DNA of 64,000 nucleotides from Sepiola atlantica (GCA_963556195.1 OY744525.1:53372946-53436945), one strand, 5' to 3'; positions 32,625 through 44,705 are shown, counted from the first letter of the stretch. The notes: generated by a model from the sequence alone, not told the origin. Made by a program: numbers and translations.

Positions 32625-32990
32625 AATTTAAGTTGTTGGGGTACCAACCAGAGCAGTAAGTTCATCAGAGAACAATCCATTGAAGTACTTGTAAAACAGG
32701 CACAAGGAAGCAACATTGCGACGGTGGGATAGGGGCTGGAGCTTGGTGGATAGTGAAGGACCTATTAAGTTGGGGACTCTTTTTTGGACCTTGTCTAAGA
32801 GGGAGAGACTAGTGGATGATGCACCAGCCCATATGTGGCAACAATACTCCATGCATGGGTGGATGGTGGCTTTGTAGAGATATAGGATAATGTCAGGTGT
32901 GAGAAGTTTACTAGCACGGTAGAGGGAGCCCACCTTCTTTGCAGCAGTCCTGGCAATGTCTTCAATGTATTTATTCCAAACAGTCATATA
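32625..32990 (-). mobile_element. LINE-D family fragment
   Basis: Minus strand encodes AAKKVGSLYRASKLLTPDI, LYLYKATIHPCMEYCCHIWA, GASSTSLSLLDKVQKR, then HRRNVASLCLFYKYFNGLF, intact over 110 codons (32628-33017). It is cut at both ends and bounded by TA tracts. Confidence 0.8.
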
Positions 32991-32999
32991 TATATATAT

Positions 33000-34034
33000 A
33001 TATTTATCACACAACAAAAGTGTTTAGTGGGGTGAGTAAAGTAAAGGAGTGTGTTATGATGGGAGGGAGGTGAGATTGGTAGTAGGTAGACAGTTTGATG
33101 TGTGATTAAAGATGATTGGTGGACGAGATTGAGTGAAATGTAGAGAAAGGTGTGTGCATGTAAGTGGGTCGGGTGCAAAATGAAAGTAAGGAAGAAGGTT
33201 GTGGTGGAATGCTGGATGGGAAGAGTATATTTTAGAGTAGGAGGATGAGAAGAGGGAGGAGAAGGGGAAAGAAAGAAAGAAGAAAAGGAAAAAGAAGAGA
33301 AAAGGAAAAGAAAATAGTTGAGGAGAATGGAAAGTAATAAGAGTTTTGGGTTCGCCTGTCACTACCACTGCCAATCCTTTTGTATATCTTATCCAATTCT
33401 GTTCAATAAATACTATTCTTGGCAAAGTTTTATAACTAAAACGAAATATTGAATCTAAAAAAGCATTACTCTGTGTTAAATTAATTCCTGTTCTATATAG
33501 TTTGTTCTTTGCTTATTTCCTTCATTCCTATGTTATATTTTGGTAGGCGATTCTCTCCTATATACACATTTGGTTTAAGATGACGGACAAGGATCGCCAC
33601 AAATGTCATCGCATGAGTATTTTTCTGTGGGGATGTATGAATGGGCCAGTGGTCCTGTCTCTCCTATTGATTTTGTATAACACTGCAGCCATTATCCACA
33701 GACACATTCTTCTTGTTATCAGACGATGAATCTGGCCTCTGCTACCATTGAATCCTCATATGGTTGGATAGTCCAAGTCTGCCACAAGTAGAACAATACT
33801 GGTTTCAATGATGCCGAGGTGGACATAGCTGTGAAAAGAGAACAGTGTTGAGAGTGTGCATATTCCAGCCGTGCTTCTTCAACACAAGAAAGGAGAAACC
33901 GGAAAGCAAATTGAAAACCCAAGAAAACCGGCGCTCTTTAATAGCTGCAGGAACTCCACTTTATAGAAAGACTGCTGTCTATGTTGCGCTGCCAAGCATG
34001 TTAATATTTTATGTTAGAGATGGCCATCGATCCA
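33000..34034. other. No recognisable gene; polypurine tract
   Basis: 33180-33330 is a GA-rich strand-asymmetric tract. AATAAA occurs near 33402. No supported coding exon. Confidence 0.45.
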
Positions 34035-34330
34035 AGGTTTTTTTTTCCTAATAGTCACCACTTGTCAAGGCTAAAAGCAACTCGAGGATAAGGGTTAACG
34101 AGATAGATAGATTGACAGTTTGATTGATGAAGAATATTATGAGAGGATTGAACATAATGAATGGAATGAACAAAATTTAATTACTTATGAGGACGGTCTA
34201 TGAAAGTAATTGTTGATATTGGATTTTAAGACGACCATATTGTAGCCTGCAAGTTTCATAGTAATGTGTTGCACAGATGGGAAGTTCTTGGAAAGAAACT
34301 CTGTTCGTGGAAATTCCGTTTGATGTTAGA
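34035..34330 (-). mobile_element. LINE-E family 3' end
   Basis: It is collinear with 27820-28060 (minus): CCACTTGTCAAGGC on the edge, AACCCTTATCCTCGAGTTGC on minus, and the AAGAAACTCTGTTC block. Confidence 0.7.
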
Positions 34331-36059
34331 GTAATGTAATCTCAAAACTAGATTAATTTTGTAAATAAAATATCACCGAGTGAAAATATATTCTTTTTAC
34401 ATTTTATTTGTTTCTTAGTTTGGGAGAGAAGAAGGGAGAGAGAGAAAGGGGGAACGAAAGGACTTGCATATTACGGTGGGCCTAATTCTGCCCTACTCCT
34501 ACTTTTTAAATCTTCACACATTTGAAGGCATGAAAGGTTGGGGAAAGGGATTAGTCATTTCCCTATCTCTATGAAAGGTCACGAGAGTACATGCCACCAA
34601 AAGAACAAGGAGAAAGAAAAGAAAAACTGCTATGAACACAATCTCCGCTGAGGCCGACAGAACAGAAACGGAGGGAAATTGTCGTCCTCACAAAAAACGA
34701 CAGAAGCGAAGTACCAACTAATTTCTGACACGAATGACATGCAAACACCCTGTATATTAGAAATAACCAAATCGCCTGGTATCGATACGGACATCGACAT
34801 AAAGAAAACGCTTAATTGAAAAATAGTCAACTGACGAGATAACCATAGCAAGCGAAATCAAAAATTATTTGAACTATCCCTGTGATCAGTAACTGCCTGC
34901 TGACTACAAGTGTTTACAGGTATCGAAGATATTCAAACGTTCCTTCTCACGAACTTTGAAGGCATATCGGCAAATTGTAAGTTTGGACCCTTTCTTTCTC
35001 TCAGGCTGATGTTTTTATATTGTACACATTTTTTCGCTCGGTCTAGTTTCATATTTACTAAGAACCCCATCCCTGGTACTTTAGTTCTTTTATTTTATTC
35101 CTTCCAATATTTTTGTAAATAAACCTTTTTTTAACTCCTTAACTTGTGTTGGTCTTCCGTTTTTTCATTGTCTATATATCCTCATTTTACAGGTGACTTG
35201 AGAAAGAATCTCATTCTCCTCTTGTTCAGTGTATATGCATACTTTAACCCGAAGACCTAAAGTTTTTTTCTCTTCTATTCTTCTGTTGCGCGACCGTCTT
35301 ATCGTTCTCAACGAGACGCGAACATAACATTAGACACATGAAGGAAGAAAGGAAAGTTCTTTGCAGTTGTGGTAGTAAGAAGAGTTATTATACTAATGAG
35401 TGATCAGCTACCCGATTTATCAAGTCGGGTTATCAGCGTCGCACACGCAAAAAATATTCAAAAGTGGGGAGAGGATTAAAGAAAGACAAATCATGAATTG
35501 CCGAGTTGAGATTTTATTTCAACTCAAAATAAAACAAAGCCAATAAAAAACAAAAAAGCAAATTTATTTTTCTCGTATTAAATCCGAGAATTTTCCAACG
35601 ATAAAAACCATGTCACAAATCAGACGACATTAAAACAGCAAAATGAAACAAAAAAAACAAACTTTAACCAATACCCTAATCTTGCCTTTTTTTTAATGCA
35701 CATCTGAAAACTTTTATGACCCGAGAGATTGTGCGTAGGCCTTTTGACAATGATTGTTTTAAAATTATTAAGATTGCCCGATCTTCTTTTCACTTCTGGA
35801 GGCGATTTGGATTTTAAAGAAAATGAATTTGTGTTCACGTTGAAGTTATTCAACTAGCGTACTGCTTTTTCTCGAGTGAAAATCTTTTATGCCACTTGAA
35901 CATTTCCGAGTTTTTTTTGGCAAAGGTTTATCGTAGAATCCTTACATCTAGAATCTAGATTTTTTAGATTTGTTTAAAAATTACTTTCGATTTCAAAATT
36001 ACAAGATCATAGAGAAAAAAATGTTTATGAAATAATTACATCAAGGAGGGTTCGGTTTG
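34331..36059. other. No recognisable gene
   Basis: A segment at 34900-35130 has splice-like signals (TACAG/GTATCG, TTGTAAGTTTGG) and AATAAA at about 35117, so a 3' exon is conceivable, but no protein similarity is visible. The rest is AT-rich. Confidence 0.3.
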
Positions 36060-36890
36060 CCATATAAATATCTTGTAAAATGGACCTTGAGCAGTGTAGG
36101 ATCAGTGAATCTCCTGAAAGGGACTTTGTTTCTAGAGCAGTAGTCCTTGATATATCAAAGGCCTTCAACAGGGTCTGGCACGAAAGGTTGCTTCACAAAC
36201 TTACTATCTATGGAATATCTAGCTACGTCTTCACAATCATTGAATCTTTTCTCTCGAATAGATTTATAAAGGTAGTCGTTGATGGGCAGAGATCAGAGGC
36301 ACATAGAATCAATGCCGGTGTGCCTCAAGGATTTATTTTGGGGCCAACCCTCTTCCTGATCTTCATTCATGATCTTCCAAACCATATCCTGAGATTATTT
36401 GTTGACATCTACACAGACGTTACAACTGTCTAGGGCAGCACTTCGAAGAGCATTGGTAATCGAAATCGCGCTGATTTTCTCTCTTTGGACCTGGAGCATG
36501 TCGTATGCTTTTAAAACCAAGCTTCTCTCTTTTCACCACCAACGCTCGGATACCATTTTGCTTCAGTCGAAATGAATGGCTATCTTCTTGAAGAAGCTCA
36601 ATTGTTTCGATAAGCTCTTAGGACTGACTTTTACACCAGATCTTAAATGGAAGACATATATCCAGTCTGTTGCTAAAGTCACTGGAAAAATGGTTGGATC
36701 ATTCTACTGCTCCAGAAAATACCTGACTCCAGATGCAATCATCTATCTGTATAAGAGCTTGAATACTGTTGCCACATCCGTGGAGGTGCTGCTCAGTGGT
36801 CTCCCTTGCCTTGATAGAGTACAAAATTGACTTCGAAATCTAGTGGGGAGGGGGTCTTCTCCTTACAACGGTGACCAAACAGTAAAAAAA
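36060..36890 (+). mobile_element. L2/CR1-like LINE fragment (RT and post-RT)
   Basis: It encodes VVLDISKAFNRVWHERLLHK, INAGVPQGFILGPTLFLIFI and HDLPNHI. The YADD region is degraded (DIYTDVTTV), then LLGLTFTPDLKWKTYI, a GSFYCSRKYLTPDAIIYLYK block and CLDRVQN. The order is right for one LINE copy. Two frameshifts or stops break it. Confidence 0.8.
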
Positions 36891-37139
36891 AAGGGCTCAT
36901 TTTTGAATGATTTCGCTGATTTTCTCTCTTGACATTTAGATGCAAGTTCCTAAAGGTAGCCATTTAGACTGCCATATGATCTATACAGGAAACAAAGCCA
37001 AATTTAGGGCCTCATTGCTAATCATACCACTCTCCACCTACACCCCGAACTTAGAGTTACCTGGTACAGCATTCATGCTGGGCAGATCGAGTTAGCCTTC
37101 TCCGAAGGAGCGAGTTTCTAGGGAATATTAAATTTACAA

Positions 37140-39241
37140 GAGTTCCCCAGTTGCATGTATATCCCGGTCAAGATAGATGACAACGTAAGTTTTTGCAGTT
37201 TTTTGCAATGACGTATCAACATCCTCCTACATACATGCTATTCCAAATGCTGACTGGCTTTTTGTTGGAATTGACACCTTCATTCCTCATCGTAAGTTTC
37301 AAACCAAACCTCATTCTCCTCCATGGTTTTCATCTGTTTGTGATTCTGCCATAGCCCATCGTAACCATTACTTTAATCAGTATCATCAGGATGGTTCTGA
37401 GAATTCTAGACAATCCTACAGAAGAGCTAGCAATGCCTGCAAGAGAACAATCTTTGAGGCTAAGTCTAGCTATTCTCAAAGGATTTGTGACTATCTCATC
37501 TCAAAGGGTTGGGTCTCGTGATTTTTGGAGAATCTACAATAGTGCCGTTAATAGTGGCATGTCTGCTATTCCTCCTCTTTTTAATGACCTTCAAGTTATT
37601 TTATCTTCTACGGATAAGGCTGATCTATTTGCTCATCTTTTTGCTGACAATTCTTTTTTGATGATTCGGGTGCTGTTATTCCTGATTTTCCTTTGAAAAC
37701 TGATCAGTCTCTTGATTCTGTCATTATCACTCCAAAGATGGTTGCTAGGGTTCTTTCTTATCTTGACCAGTCTAAGACTTCCGGTCCTGATTCAATTACT
37801 GTTATCGTTCTCAAGCGTTGCACTTCTGAACTTTTTTCTATCCTCTCTAAATTATTTAATCTCTGTTTGTCTCAATCCTGTTTCCCTTCTTTGTTGTACC
37901 CATATTTAAAAATTCTGGTGATTGGTCTGACCCAACTAAGTATCGTCCTGTTAGTCTCCTCTCTGTTATTAGCAAAGTTTTTGAAAGGTTCATGTTTTGG
38001 AAAGTCTAGGCCTTTTTAGTGATGTTCAGTATGGTTTTCATGGCTTTTGTTCAACTGATGATCTTTTAACTGTTGTAACTGAGCGGATCTGTCGGTTTAT
38101 GGATAATTCAGGAGAGGGTAGGGACATTGTGCTTGATATTTCGAAGGTATTCAACAGAGTGTGGCATTCTGGTCTCCTACATAAACTTCAGGGTTATGGT
38201 ATTGGTGGTGAGGTTCTTGACATTATTAGGTCTTTTCTTTCTGATTGAAGCTTGCGAGTAACTTTGAACGGTGTCTCTTCATTCTCTTTTCCTATCAATG
38301 CTGGTGTTCCTTAGGGCTCTATTCTAGGCCCAACACTGTTTTTTCTCTATATAAATGATCTTCCAGAGAATATTGTTCAGAAAATTAACATTTATGCTGA
38401 TGATACGATGCTCTATTCTGGTGTTGCTTCTCGCCCATCTCCCTCGGATCCGTTGAAATATGCAGCTGATCTAGAAGTTGAGCTGGGTTCAGTTGTGGAT
38501 TGGGGCGTGTTTCTGTTTAATCCTGTTAAGACTCAACTTGTGTCTTTCAATCGTAGGTGTGTCCTTTTTCTTCTTGAGATTCTCATGGATGGCTCTGTTC
38601 TTGAGGAGAAATCAACTGAAACTTCTTTCTCTCTCATCAAATCTTTTTTAGAGTTCATACATTAGATTCATTGCTCTTTCTGCTTCTTGTAAAGTCGGCT
38701 CTCTCTATTACTCCAAACACTTTCTCACACCTGAGGCTATTCTGTATCTCTACAAATCTACTATCAGACCATGTATAGAGTGCTATTGTCATATTTGGGC
38801 TGGTGAATCTCTGTCCAATTTGAGGGTTCTAGATAAGGTGCAGAAACGTATATATAATTTGATTGGCCTCACCCTTTCTTCTTCTCTACACCCTCTCTCT
38901 CACAGACATGATGTTGCTAGTCTCAGTCTTTTCTATAAACACTACTATGGCATGTGTTCTTTTGTTCCAGCTTGTTGGTCTAGTGGTCTCCATCAATTCG
39001 CTGTTTTGATACCTCATTGTAATACAGCTTCCTATTCCAGTAGCTTCTTTCCTAGAACCGCAGGCTTGTGGAACTCTCTTCCTGTTGACTGTTTTCCTCC
39101 TACCTATAGCCTTGGTCTTTTCAAAACTATGGCCAATAGACATCTCCTGTCTTTGCGATAATCATCTTTCGTTCTTGTTAGTTTCTTACATCAAGTGGCT
39201 TCATGCCTTGTCTGGTGCGATTTCTATATAAAAAAAAAAAA
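37140..39241 (+). mobile_element. L2/CR1-like LINE, longer copy with poly(A)
   Basis: In order: the endonuclease-RT linker (broken), SLDSVIITPKMVARVLSYLD, KTSGPDSITV, DVQYGFHGFCSTDDL, IVLDISKVFNRVWHSGLLHK, INAGVP then a stop, GSILGPTLFFLYINDLPENI, IYADDTMLYSG (catalytic YADD), the post-RT block at 38730-38830, HRHDVASLSLFYKHYYGMC and FFPRTAGLWNSLPVDCFPP. The end is TATAAAAAAAAAAATGG. At least four stops or frameshifts are present. It is a close relative of the copy at 36060 and the longest of the family here. Confidence 0.85.
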
Positions 39242-39244
39242 TGG

Positions 39245-39789
39245 AATGTTAGGAAGATTTCCATCATTCCAGTAATTATAGGAGCAACCGGTCTCATGAA
39301 AAAGAATTTCAAAACCTACCTGGTGAATATACCCGGTGAACCAAGTGCAAGAGAGATATAAACAATTGCGCTTAAAGGGATGGTTAGAATTCTAAAAAGA
39401 TCTATCTGTTGGAGTCTCTGAAATAGCTGGTGAATGTCTGGCATCTAGTAGGATGCCTCATCTCTAGTAAAAACAAAATGATAAGAGAATTTAAAAATAA
39501 AAGAGAGATTTTCTATTAAATATTAAATTGTTTTAATGCAAATACATCACACATGAGTAAGTAAACCAACATAAATTGTTTTGGACTAATTTCTCAACTG
39601 TATTTCCTTTAAAGTCTTTGATGTCGTAACGTTTACCTAAAAACTATATTTCATTTTGTGTAAATTAAATTATTTTAACATATTGGCTAATATTAACAGA
39701 TTTGTTTTTGGTTTCGATAAACACCGCTCAGGTCCATTTTACAGGACATTTACATGCTGAGCAGAACCCTCCTCGTAAATACGTTAAAA
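39245..39789. other. No recognisable feature
   Basis: A+T-rich, non-coding. Confidence 0.5.
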
Positions 39790-39809
39790 ACATGTTTGGA
39801 TTATTCAAA

Positions 39810-40182
39810 CTATAATGATACGATGGATGTGTAATGTGAATCTTAAAGACAGGCTTAGATCTGATGACCTCAGGGTAAGATTAAATCTGGACAGTATAGG
39901 GAGATGTGTGCAGAACAAGAGACTTCATTGGTTCGGTCACATAAAAAAATGGATGAGAGTTTCAGGGCCAGTAAATGTAGAACAGTTGAGGTAGCAGGTT
40001 CAGTTCACAGGGGAAGGTAAAGGAAAACATGGGAGGAAGTGATAAAAATGGACGAGAGAAAAAGGGATAAATAAAAACCTGGCCAAAGATAGGTTAGTTT
40101 GAAAATCAATTTCTTAAAGCCGTCCAACACATACCAGCATGTAAAACGGATGTTAAACCGAATATGATGATGATGATGATGA
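39810..40182 (+). mobile_element. LINE-C 3' end with (GAT)n tail
   Basis: Collinear with 25120-25440, ending in GATGATGATGATGATGATTA, the microsatellite tail of RTE-like elements. The foldback at 40190 begins immediately after. Confidence 0.75.
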
Positions 40183-40189
40183 TTATTAT

Positions 40190-40810
40190 TCTCATCTTGG
40201 TTGTTAATTTCACAACGTTTCGGCTGATGTAACCTCCGACCTTCTTCAAATGCATCTTTTCGAACTTGGGAACATTCTAGTCGAACTCAGAGACCTATAC
40301 AGGATTTTGGACTGAACCCTTTATTTAATCCACGGGGGTAGATTGTTCTCATTCCGTCAGCTATAACCGAGTAGAAGTGTTAATTATTTAATATTTTTAG
40401 TTATTATGGCCCATAGTAAGGATTGAACCTTCAACCTCAAGAAGACTGTCACTTAGAACTGATTTTTAATGAATGCCTTTATTCGTTTGCCACACGTCCA
40501 TGTTGTAAGTTACAATCTTCTGGAGGTTAAAGGTTCAATCCTTACTCCAGGCGATAATAACTAAGAATAACATAAAAATTAACACTTCTATCCGGACATG
40601 GCTGACGGAATGAGAACAATCTACCACTGTGGATTAAAATTAAATAAAGAGTTGAGTTCAAAATTCTGTCTAGGTTCCCGAGTTCGACATAAAGCTTCCT
40701 GAGTTTGAAAAAATGCACCTGAAGAAGATTGGGGGTTACATCGGCCGAAACGTTGTAAAAATAATAACCAAGATGAGAATAGTAGTCCGAATAATCCAAG
40801 CTATCAATCC
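40190..40810. mobile_element. Foldback element 3, full 600-bp palindrome
   Basis: The left half (40190-40500) and right half (40500-40810) are imperfect reverse complements along their whole length. They include the terminal CAACGTTTCGGCYGATGTAA block, the ATCCACRGTGGTAGATTGTT region and the B-box-like GGTTCAATCCTTACT (minus at about 40424, plus at 40528). Foldbacks 1, 2 and 4 look like internally shortened versions of this organisation. Confidence 0.7.
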
Positions 40811-41022
40811 TTATCTGGAAAATTCCGAAACATTTTGCTTTTATCTTGTAATTTAGTATCTCATGAAATTTTAGACGTACGCCCTCTTTTTCAAATTATT
40901 CCGACATATTTCTTTGAAAAAGTTGTTACGTGAAAATTATTTTTCAGGAAATATATTTTTGAAACCGAAAAGTGAAACAAAAGTCTTTCTTCAAATGAAC
41001 TTTAACCGATTTAATTATCTTG

Positions 41023-41145
41023 TCGGTATAATCATGTTGACACACTGGTTGCTGTTAGATTACCGAAGTTAAGCGATATTGAGCCTGGTCAGTAGCCAAT
41101 GAGTTACTATTCGACCAGATGCTGTATGTTGGAGAGCTTTCTACT
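41023..41145 (+). pseudogene. 5S rRNA-like sequence (5S pseudogene or 5S-derived SINE head)
   Basis: Shared 5S landmarks in order are ATCATGTTGA, the ACACTGGTT region, GATTACCGAAGTTAAGC, ATTGAGCCTGGTCAGTA and GATGCTGTATG. The A-box region is well kept; the C-box region (normally GATGGGTGACCGCCTGG) is degraded. It lacks a clean 3' T-stretch terminator, so transcription is doubtful. It is either a dispersed 5S copy or the head of a 5S-derived SINE. Confidence 0.65.
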
Positions 41146-41654
41146 TATCCCAGTATTTTTTCTAATCGTCTAGGACATCCCCTTTCCACTAGACTTAAGC
41201 CATGCCGGTTTAGGAAAGGTGTAGGTGGCGATTGCACAATCTTCGTCTCACAATAGAATTCCTGCGCAGACACCCTTACAGATGTTATCCATTGTCTCTC
41301 AAGACTAAATAGAGGCCTACTACTATATCTTGTTGAAGGGGGGGGGGGAGTTTTGCTGCTAATCGTTTGGATTGTCTGCTTTACAGCATAGTATTGTCAA
41401 CATTTGTCTACAATTAGTTGAACATAAGTTACTATGTAACGATACCCGGGGTGGGTTGTGCGTTAATATTTTTCACAACGACGTCAGTGCGTAATTGTAC
41501 AGAATAGATTAAAAAGGTTTTAAACTCAGCATAGCCAAATCTATAGTGTGCAAAAATGACTGTAATATCAATACTTGTAGGAGCACCAGGGACCGTTTCG
41601 AAAAAAACTGGAAGAAATTGTAATCAAAGGAAGGATTGACACCATAATCTTGAT
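41146..41654. other. No recognisable feature downstream of the 5S-like sequence
   Basis: If the 5S-like sequence is a SINE head, its body would be the first 150-200 bp here. I see no second copy of it in the window. Confidence 0.35.
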
Positions 41655-42075
41655 GAATCATTTATTAAATCAATTGGCTAATAGGTCCTGCACTGTCTGC
41701 CAAGTTCCAGCCCCTGTCGCATCACCGCAGAGTTGCATTTTTGTGCTTGTTTTAAAAGTAATTATACAGAACGTGCTCCAATGGGCTTACTGAACTTATA
41801 ACCCCTCAATAGAAATACCCTCGATCCAACCGACTAGTAGCAAAATCCCACTCCTTCACCGTAGAGGTCCCTAGATGCCGAAAGATTTTTTACTTTGATA
41901 TACTTTTCTAGAGATCGAGTATCTTCGGAATTTCCTTCCTACTATCCTGACAGCACCATCATGCAGAAATTTAAATACAATATGAACAAACATCTCCCCA
42001 CCCAGGTTGCCTCTCTATAAATCTGTCCTCTTCTGCTTCAGTGGGAATATGCTTTGTTTAGAGTGAATAAAAAAA
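41655..42075 (+). mobile_element. LINE-D family 3' end, strongly eroded
   Basis: CCAGCCCCTGTCGCATCACC, CACCGTAGAGGTCCCTAGAT and CAGAAATTTAAA are collinear with 20340-20640, with many substitutions. The UTR GGGAATATGCTTTGTTTAGA precedes GTGAATAAAAAAAAA. Confidence 0.75.
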
Positions 42076-42079
42076 AATT

Positions 42080-42215
42080 TTTAATTATCCCCTAAAAAAT
42101 TTTACAAATTGAATAAAATTTTTAAAAAAATTTATCCCCTACAAAAATTTAAAAAATGAAATTAAATTTTTAAAAAAAAGTAAAAATTAAAAAAATAAAA
42201 AGTATCCCCTAAAAA
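42080..42215 (+). repeat. Degenerate AT-rich tandem repeat
   Basis: TATCCCCTAMAAA recurs at about 42087, 42133 and 42204 within A/T runs. It looks like three slipped units. Confidence 0.7.
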
Positions 42216-42278
42216 TATAGACTTGAGAATCTACGATATTGGAGCATGGACCCAACCCCGACAAGATTCTTAGAAAGT

Positions 42279-43217
42279 TCATTGCAGATCTTCTTCCACA
42301 GGCAACTGCTTCGTTGGGAAATCAGCCGTCACTTGCAAAGTGTGACCTTTAATGTGCTTGTGGAAGTTACTGCTATGAGAGAACTTTTTGGAACATAAAT
42401 TGCAATGAAACGGCTTCTCGCCTGTGTGAACTCGCATATGCGTTTGCAGCATGCTACTCTGTGAAAAGACCTTGTCGCACAGGTCACAACTAAATGGCTT
42501 CTCCCCCGTGTGCGTCCTCATGTGTACCTTCAAGTTACCATTGAGCGCAAAACTTTTTTTACAAATTTTACAACTGTATGGACGTTCTTTCGTATGTGTG
42601 CGTTGATGGGCCCTAAGGTTGCCGTTTGAGGAGAAGTCTTTGCCACACATTCCGCAGTGAAAAGATTTCTCTCCCGTGTGTGTCATGATATGCACTTTGA
42701 GGTTGCTCTTGGATGCAAACTCTTTGTCGCAAATGTCACAATGGAACGACTTCTCGCCCGTGTGTGTGCGTATGTGTACTTTGAGATGACATTTCTCGGC
42801 AAAATTTCTTCCACAGATATTGCAGTTGTGTGGTTTTTCTCGCGTGTGTGTTCTGCCATGAACTTTTAAATTATCAGACGAGTGAAAAGTCTTCGCGCAC
42901 AAAACGCAATTGAAAGGTTTTTCTCCAGTGTGGACCCGCTGGTGCCTTTTAAGATTGCCATTTACAGAGAAATCCTTTCCGCAAATGTCACAATTGAATG
43001 GCCTCTCTTGGGTGTGTGTCCTTATATGCGTAGTTAGACTACTCGAGAAACTAAACACTTTGTCACACACCTCACACCGATAAGGTTTCTCTCCCGTATG
43101 TGTTCTCATATGTTCCTTAAGGTGTCCAGAAACGGAGAAATCTCTTGCACAGACTTCGCATTGATAAGACTTTCGCCTTGTATATGCTTTTTCACACACT
43201 TTTACAGCCTCTTCCAT
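42279..43217 (-). CDS. C2H2 zinc-finger protein, ten fingers, single open exon
   Basis: The protein is 312 residues with ten consecutive C2H2 fingers (residues about 18-295, 28-residue period), each C-x2-C-x12-H-x3-H, joined by TGEKP-type linkers (TGEKPY, TQERPF, TREKPH, TGEKSF, TKERPY). All zinc ligands are intact. A short acidic tail (TKQLPVEEDLQ) follows the last finger. The ATG at 43217 has a good Kozak context (CCAAAATGG); ten further in-frame codons upstream have no ATG. No KRAB, BTB or SCAN domain is visible. It probably binds DNA in the nucleus. Large families of such genes are known in cephalopods. It could be the terminal exon of a spliced gene. Confidence 0.9.
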   Translation of the reverse strand: MEEAVKVCEKAYTRRKSYQCEVCARDFSVSGHLKEHMRTHTGEKPYRCEVCDKVFSFSSSLTTHIRTHTQERPFNCDICGKDFSVNGNLKRHQRVHTGEKPFNCVLCAKTFHSSDNLKVHGRTHTREKPHNCNICGRNFAEKCHLKVHIRTHTGEKSFHCDICDKEFASKSNLKVHIMTHTGEKSFHCGMCGKDFSSNGNLRAHQRTHTKERPYSCKICKKSFALNGNLKVHMRTHTGEKPFSCDLCDKVFSQSSMLQTHMRVHTGEKPFHCNLCSKKFSHSSNFHKHIKGHTLQVTADFPTKQLPVEEDLQ

Positions 43218-43249
43218 TTTGGCTTGACGATAATTTTGGATTAACAATT

Positions 43250-44590
43250 TTTTAAATAAATCACGCCGTAATGATTATGTTAAATCCTAAGAGGACAAAT
43301 GTGACCTTTTTAAGGGATTTATTCATTTTTTTTACAATTTGATGTTTTGGAAGGAAAGTTAAAAGAAAAAAAAACTTTGTCGATCTTTAGCTGAAGATAC
43401 TTTGGTTTTTAGTACAAAAAATTATTTTCCTTTTTCTTCAATGAAATGCACAAACATCTTCATCTTTGTTATTTTAGTCACAATTTCATTTTTTCCCTTT
43501 CATCAGAAAGTTTGCAACAACAAATTTTTATCCTTTCTTCTCACGTCAAATATTTTTCTGCATAAAAGAAGCTCATCATAAGTTGCATCTCTCGTAAAAG
43601 TCTGCATCGCAATTTGTTCGATTGATGTTTCTGGACACTTGGGCATCCATAAAAGACAAAATCCAAACAAATGTTTGCTCGCTGGTCATGTGAAGATTTG
43701 GACATACATCTATGGTGCACGCGTTGTTTTCCCATTGAGGCCATCCCTTAGAAGGCAAACCGAGACTGGAAATATTGAGCTTTTGTAGTTATTAAATGAG
43801 CCTACTTTACTCAAAATGGATCCAAAATACTTCCTGCAAAGAAAAAAAAAGAAATTTGTATGTAACGACTGCACACAGAGAAGAGGAATTCATCATATAT
43901 AGTTTTTTTTATTTTCAAGAAAATTTTATCAACTTTAAAATATTTCAACAAATGTCAGCACCAAATTTGAATAATGGAAAATTATACTAGAAAAAAATGG
44001 AGTCATTGGATCAGTTAAATGTTTTAAAATAAAAATATAAAATACAAAATCAGTTTCTTTCGCTTCACTATATCTTTCTCTCCGAACACTCCTCTAAAAG
44101 TTGAAAATGAGGGTTTTCTTTGTAACATTTGTTCTTAATAATCTTAGGATTTGGCATTCAATCGATAACCATAAGAGTTTTTTTTGTTTTTTTTAAATAA
44201 AAATTTTCAAAAAAGAATTTGTATTTTGTATTTTTCATTTTTAATCATTCCAACTTTTGTGACTTTTCAAACCTGCCACACACAAAAACAAAAAATAATT
44301 ATATAAGCCGATTCCGCCTTCCAAGCGAAAACACTCTGAATTAAGTGGAGTATTTTTTTGGAGGAGGTGATACCTTAAAAATTAAAATAAAATATAATAA
44401 AATATGACACCATACAATCCTAATTCGATACACTACATTGGTAAATAAATATTTAATTGAAAATTAATGAATTCTTCAATATTGTCATTTTACCTGTTTA
44501 CGTGTGATTCCCTATCAAATGGTGCCTTCAATCAAAATTGCATTGACTTCAGTTTATTCACTTTCATTGACACTGTCACATATGGAGACA
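43250..44590. other. Upstream region of the zinc-finger gene; nothing else recognised
   Basis: A+T-rich, with short frames that carry no motif. It may hold a 5' UTR intron of the zinc-finger gene, but no splice pair is convincing. Confidence 0.4.
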
Positions 44591-44599
44591 CATTTTTAC

Positions 44600-44705
44600 T
44601 TTTTGGTTGGGGTTATGGGAGCAGCAGCAAGCCAATGTTGTTCAAAAGTATCGACTCTTGATTGGACAAGAGCTCAATCAGCTGCTTTTGTTCAGCCAAT
44701 CACAG
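44600..44705 (-). promoter_or_regulatory. CCAAT-box cluster, candidate promoter
   Basis: CCAAT occurs at 44632-44636 and 44696-44700 on plus, and ATTGG at 44661-44665 gives one on minus: three NF-Y-type boxes within 70 bp. The cluster lies about 1.45 kb upstream of the zinc-finger ATG and could drive it. No TATA box or initiator is evident, and the orientation is a guess from the neighbour. Confidence 0.25.

Noticed and set aside
33054..33425. 123-residue minus frame with poly-Phe/Ser
   Set aside because: Translation of a polypurine tract; no motif.
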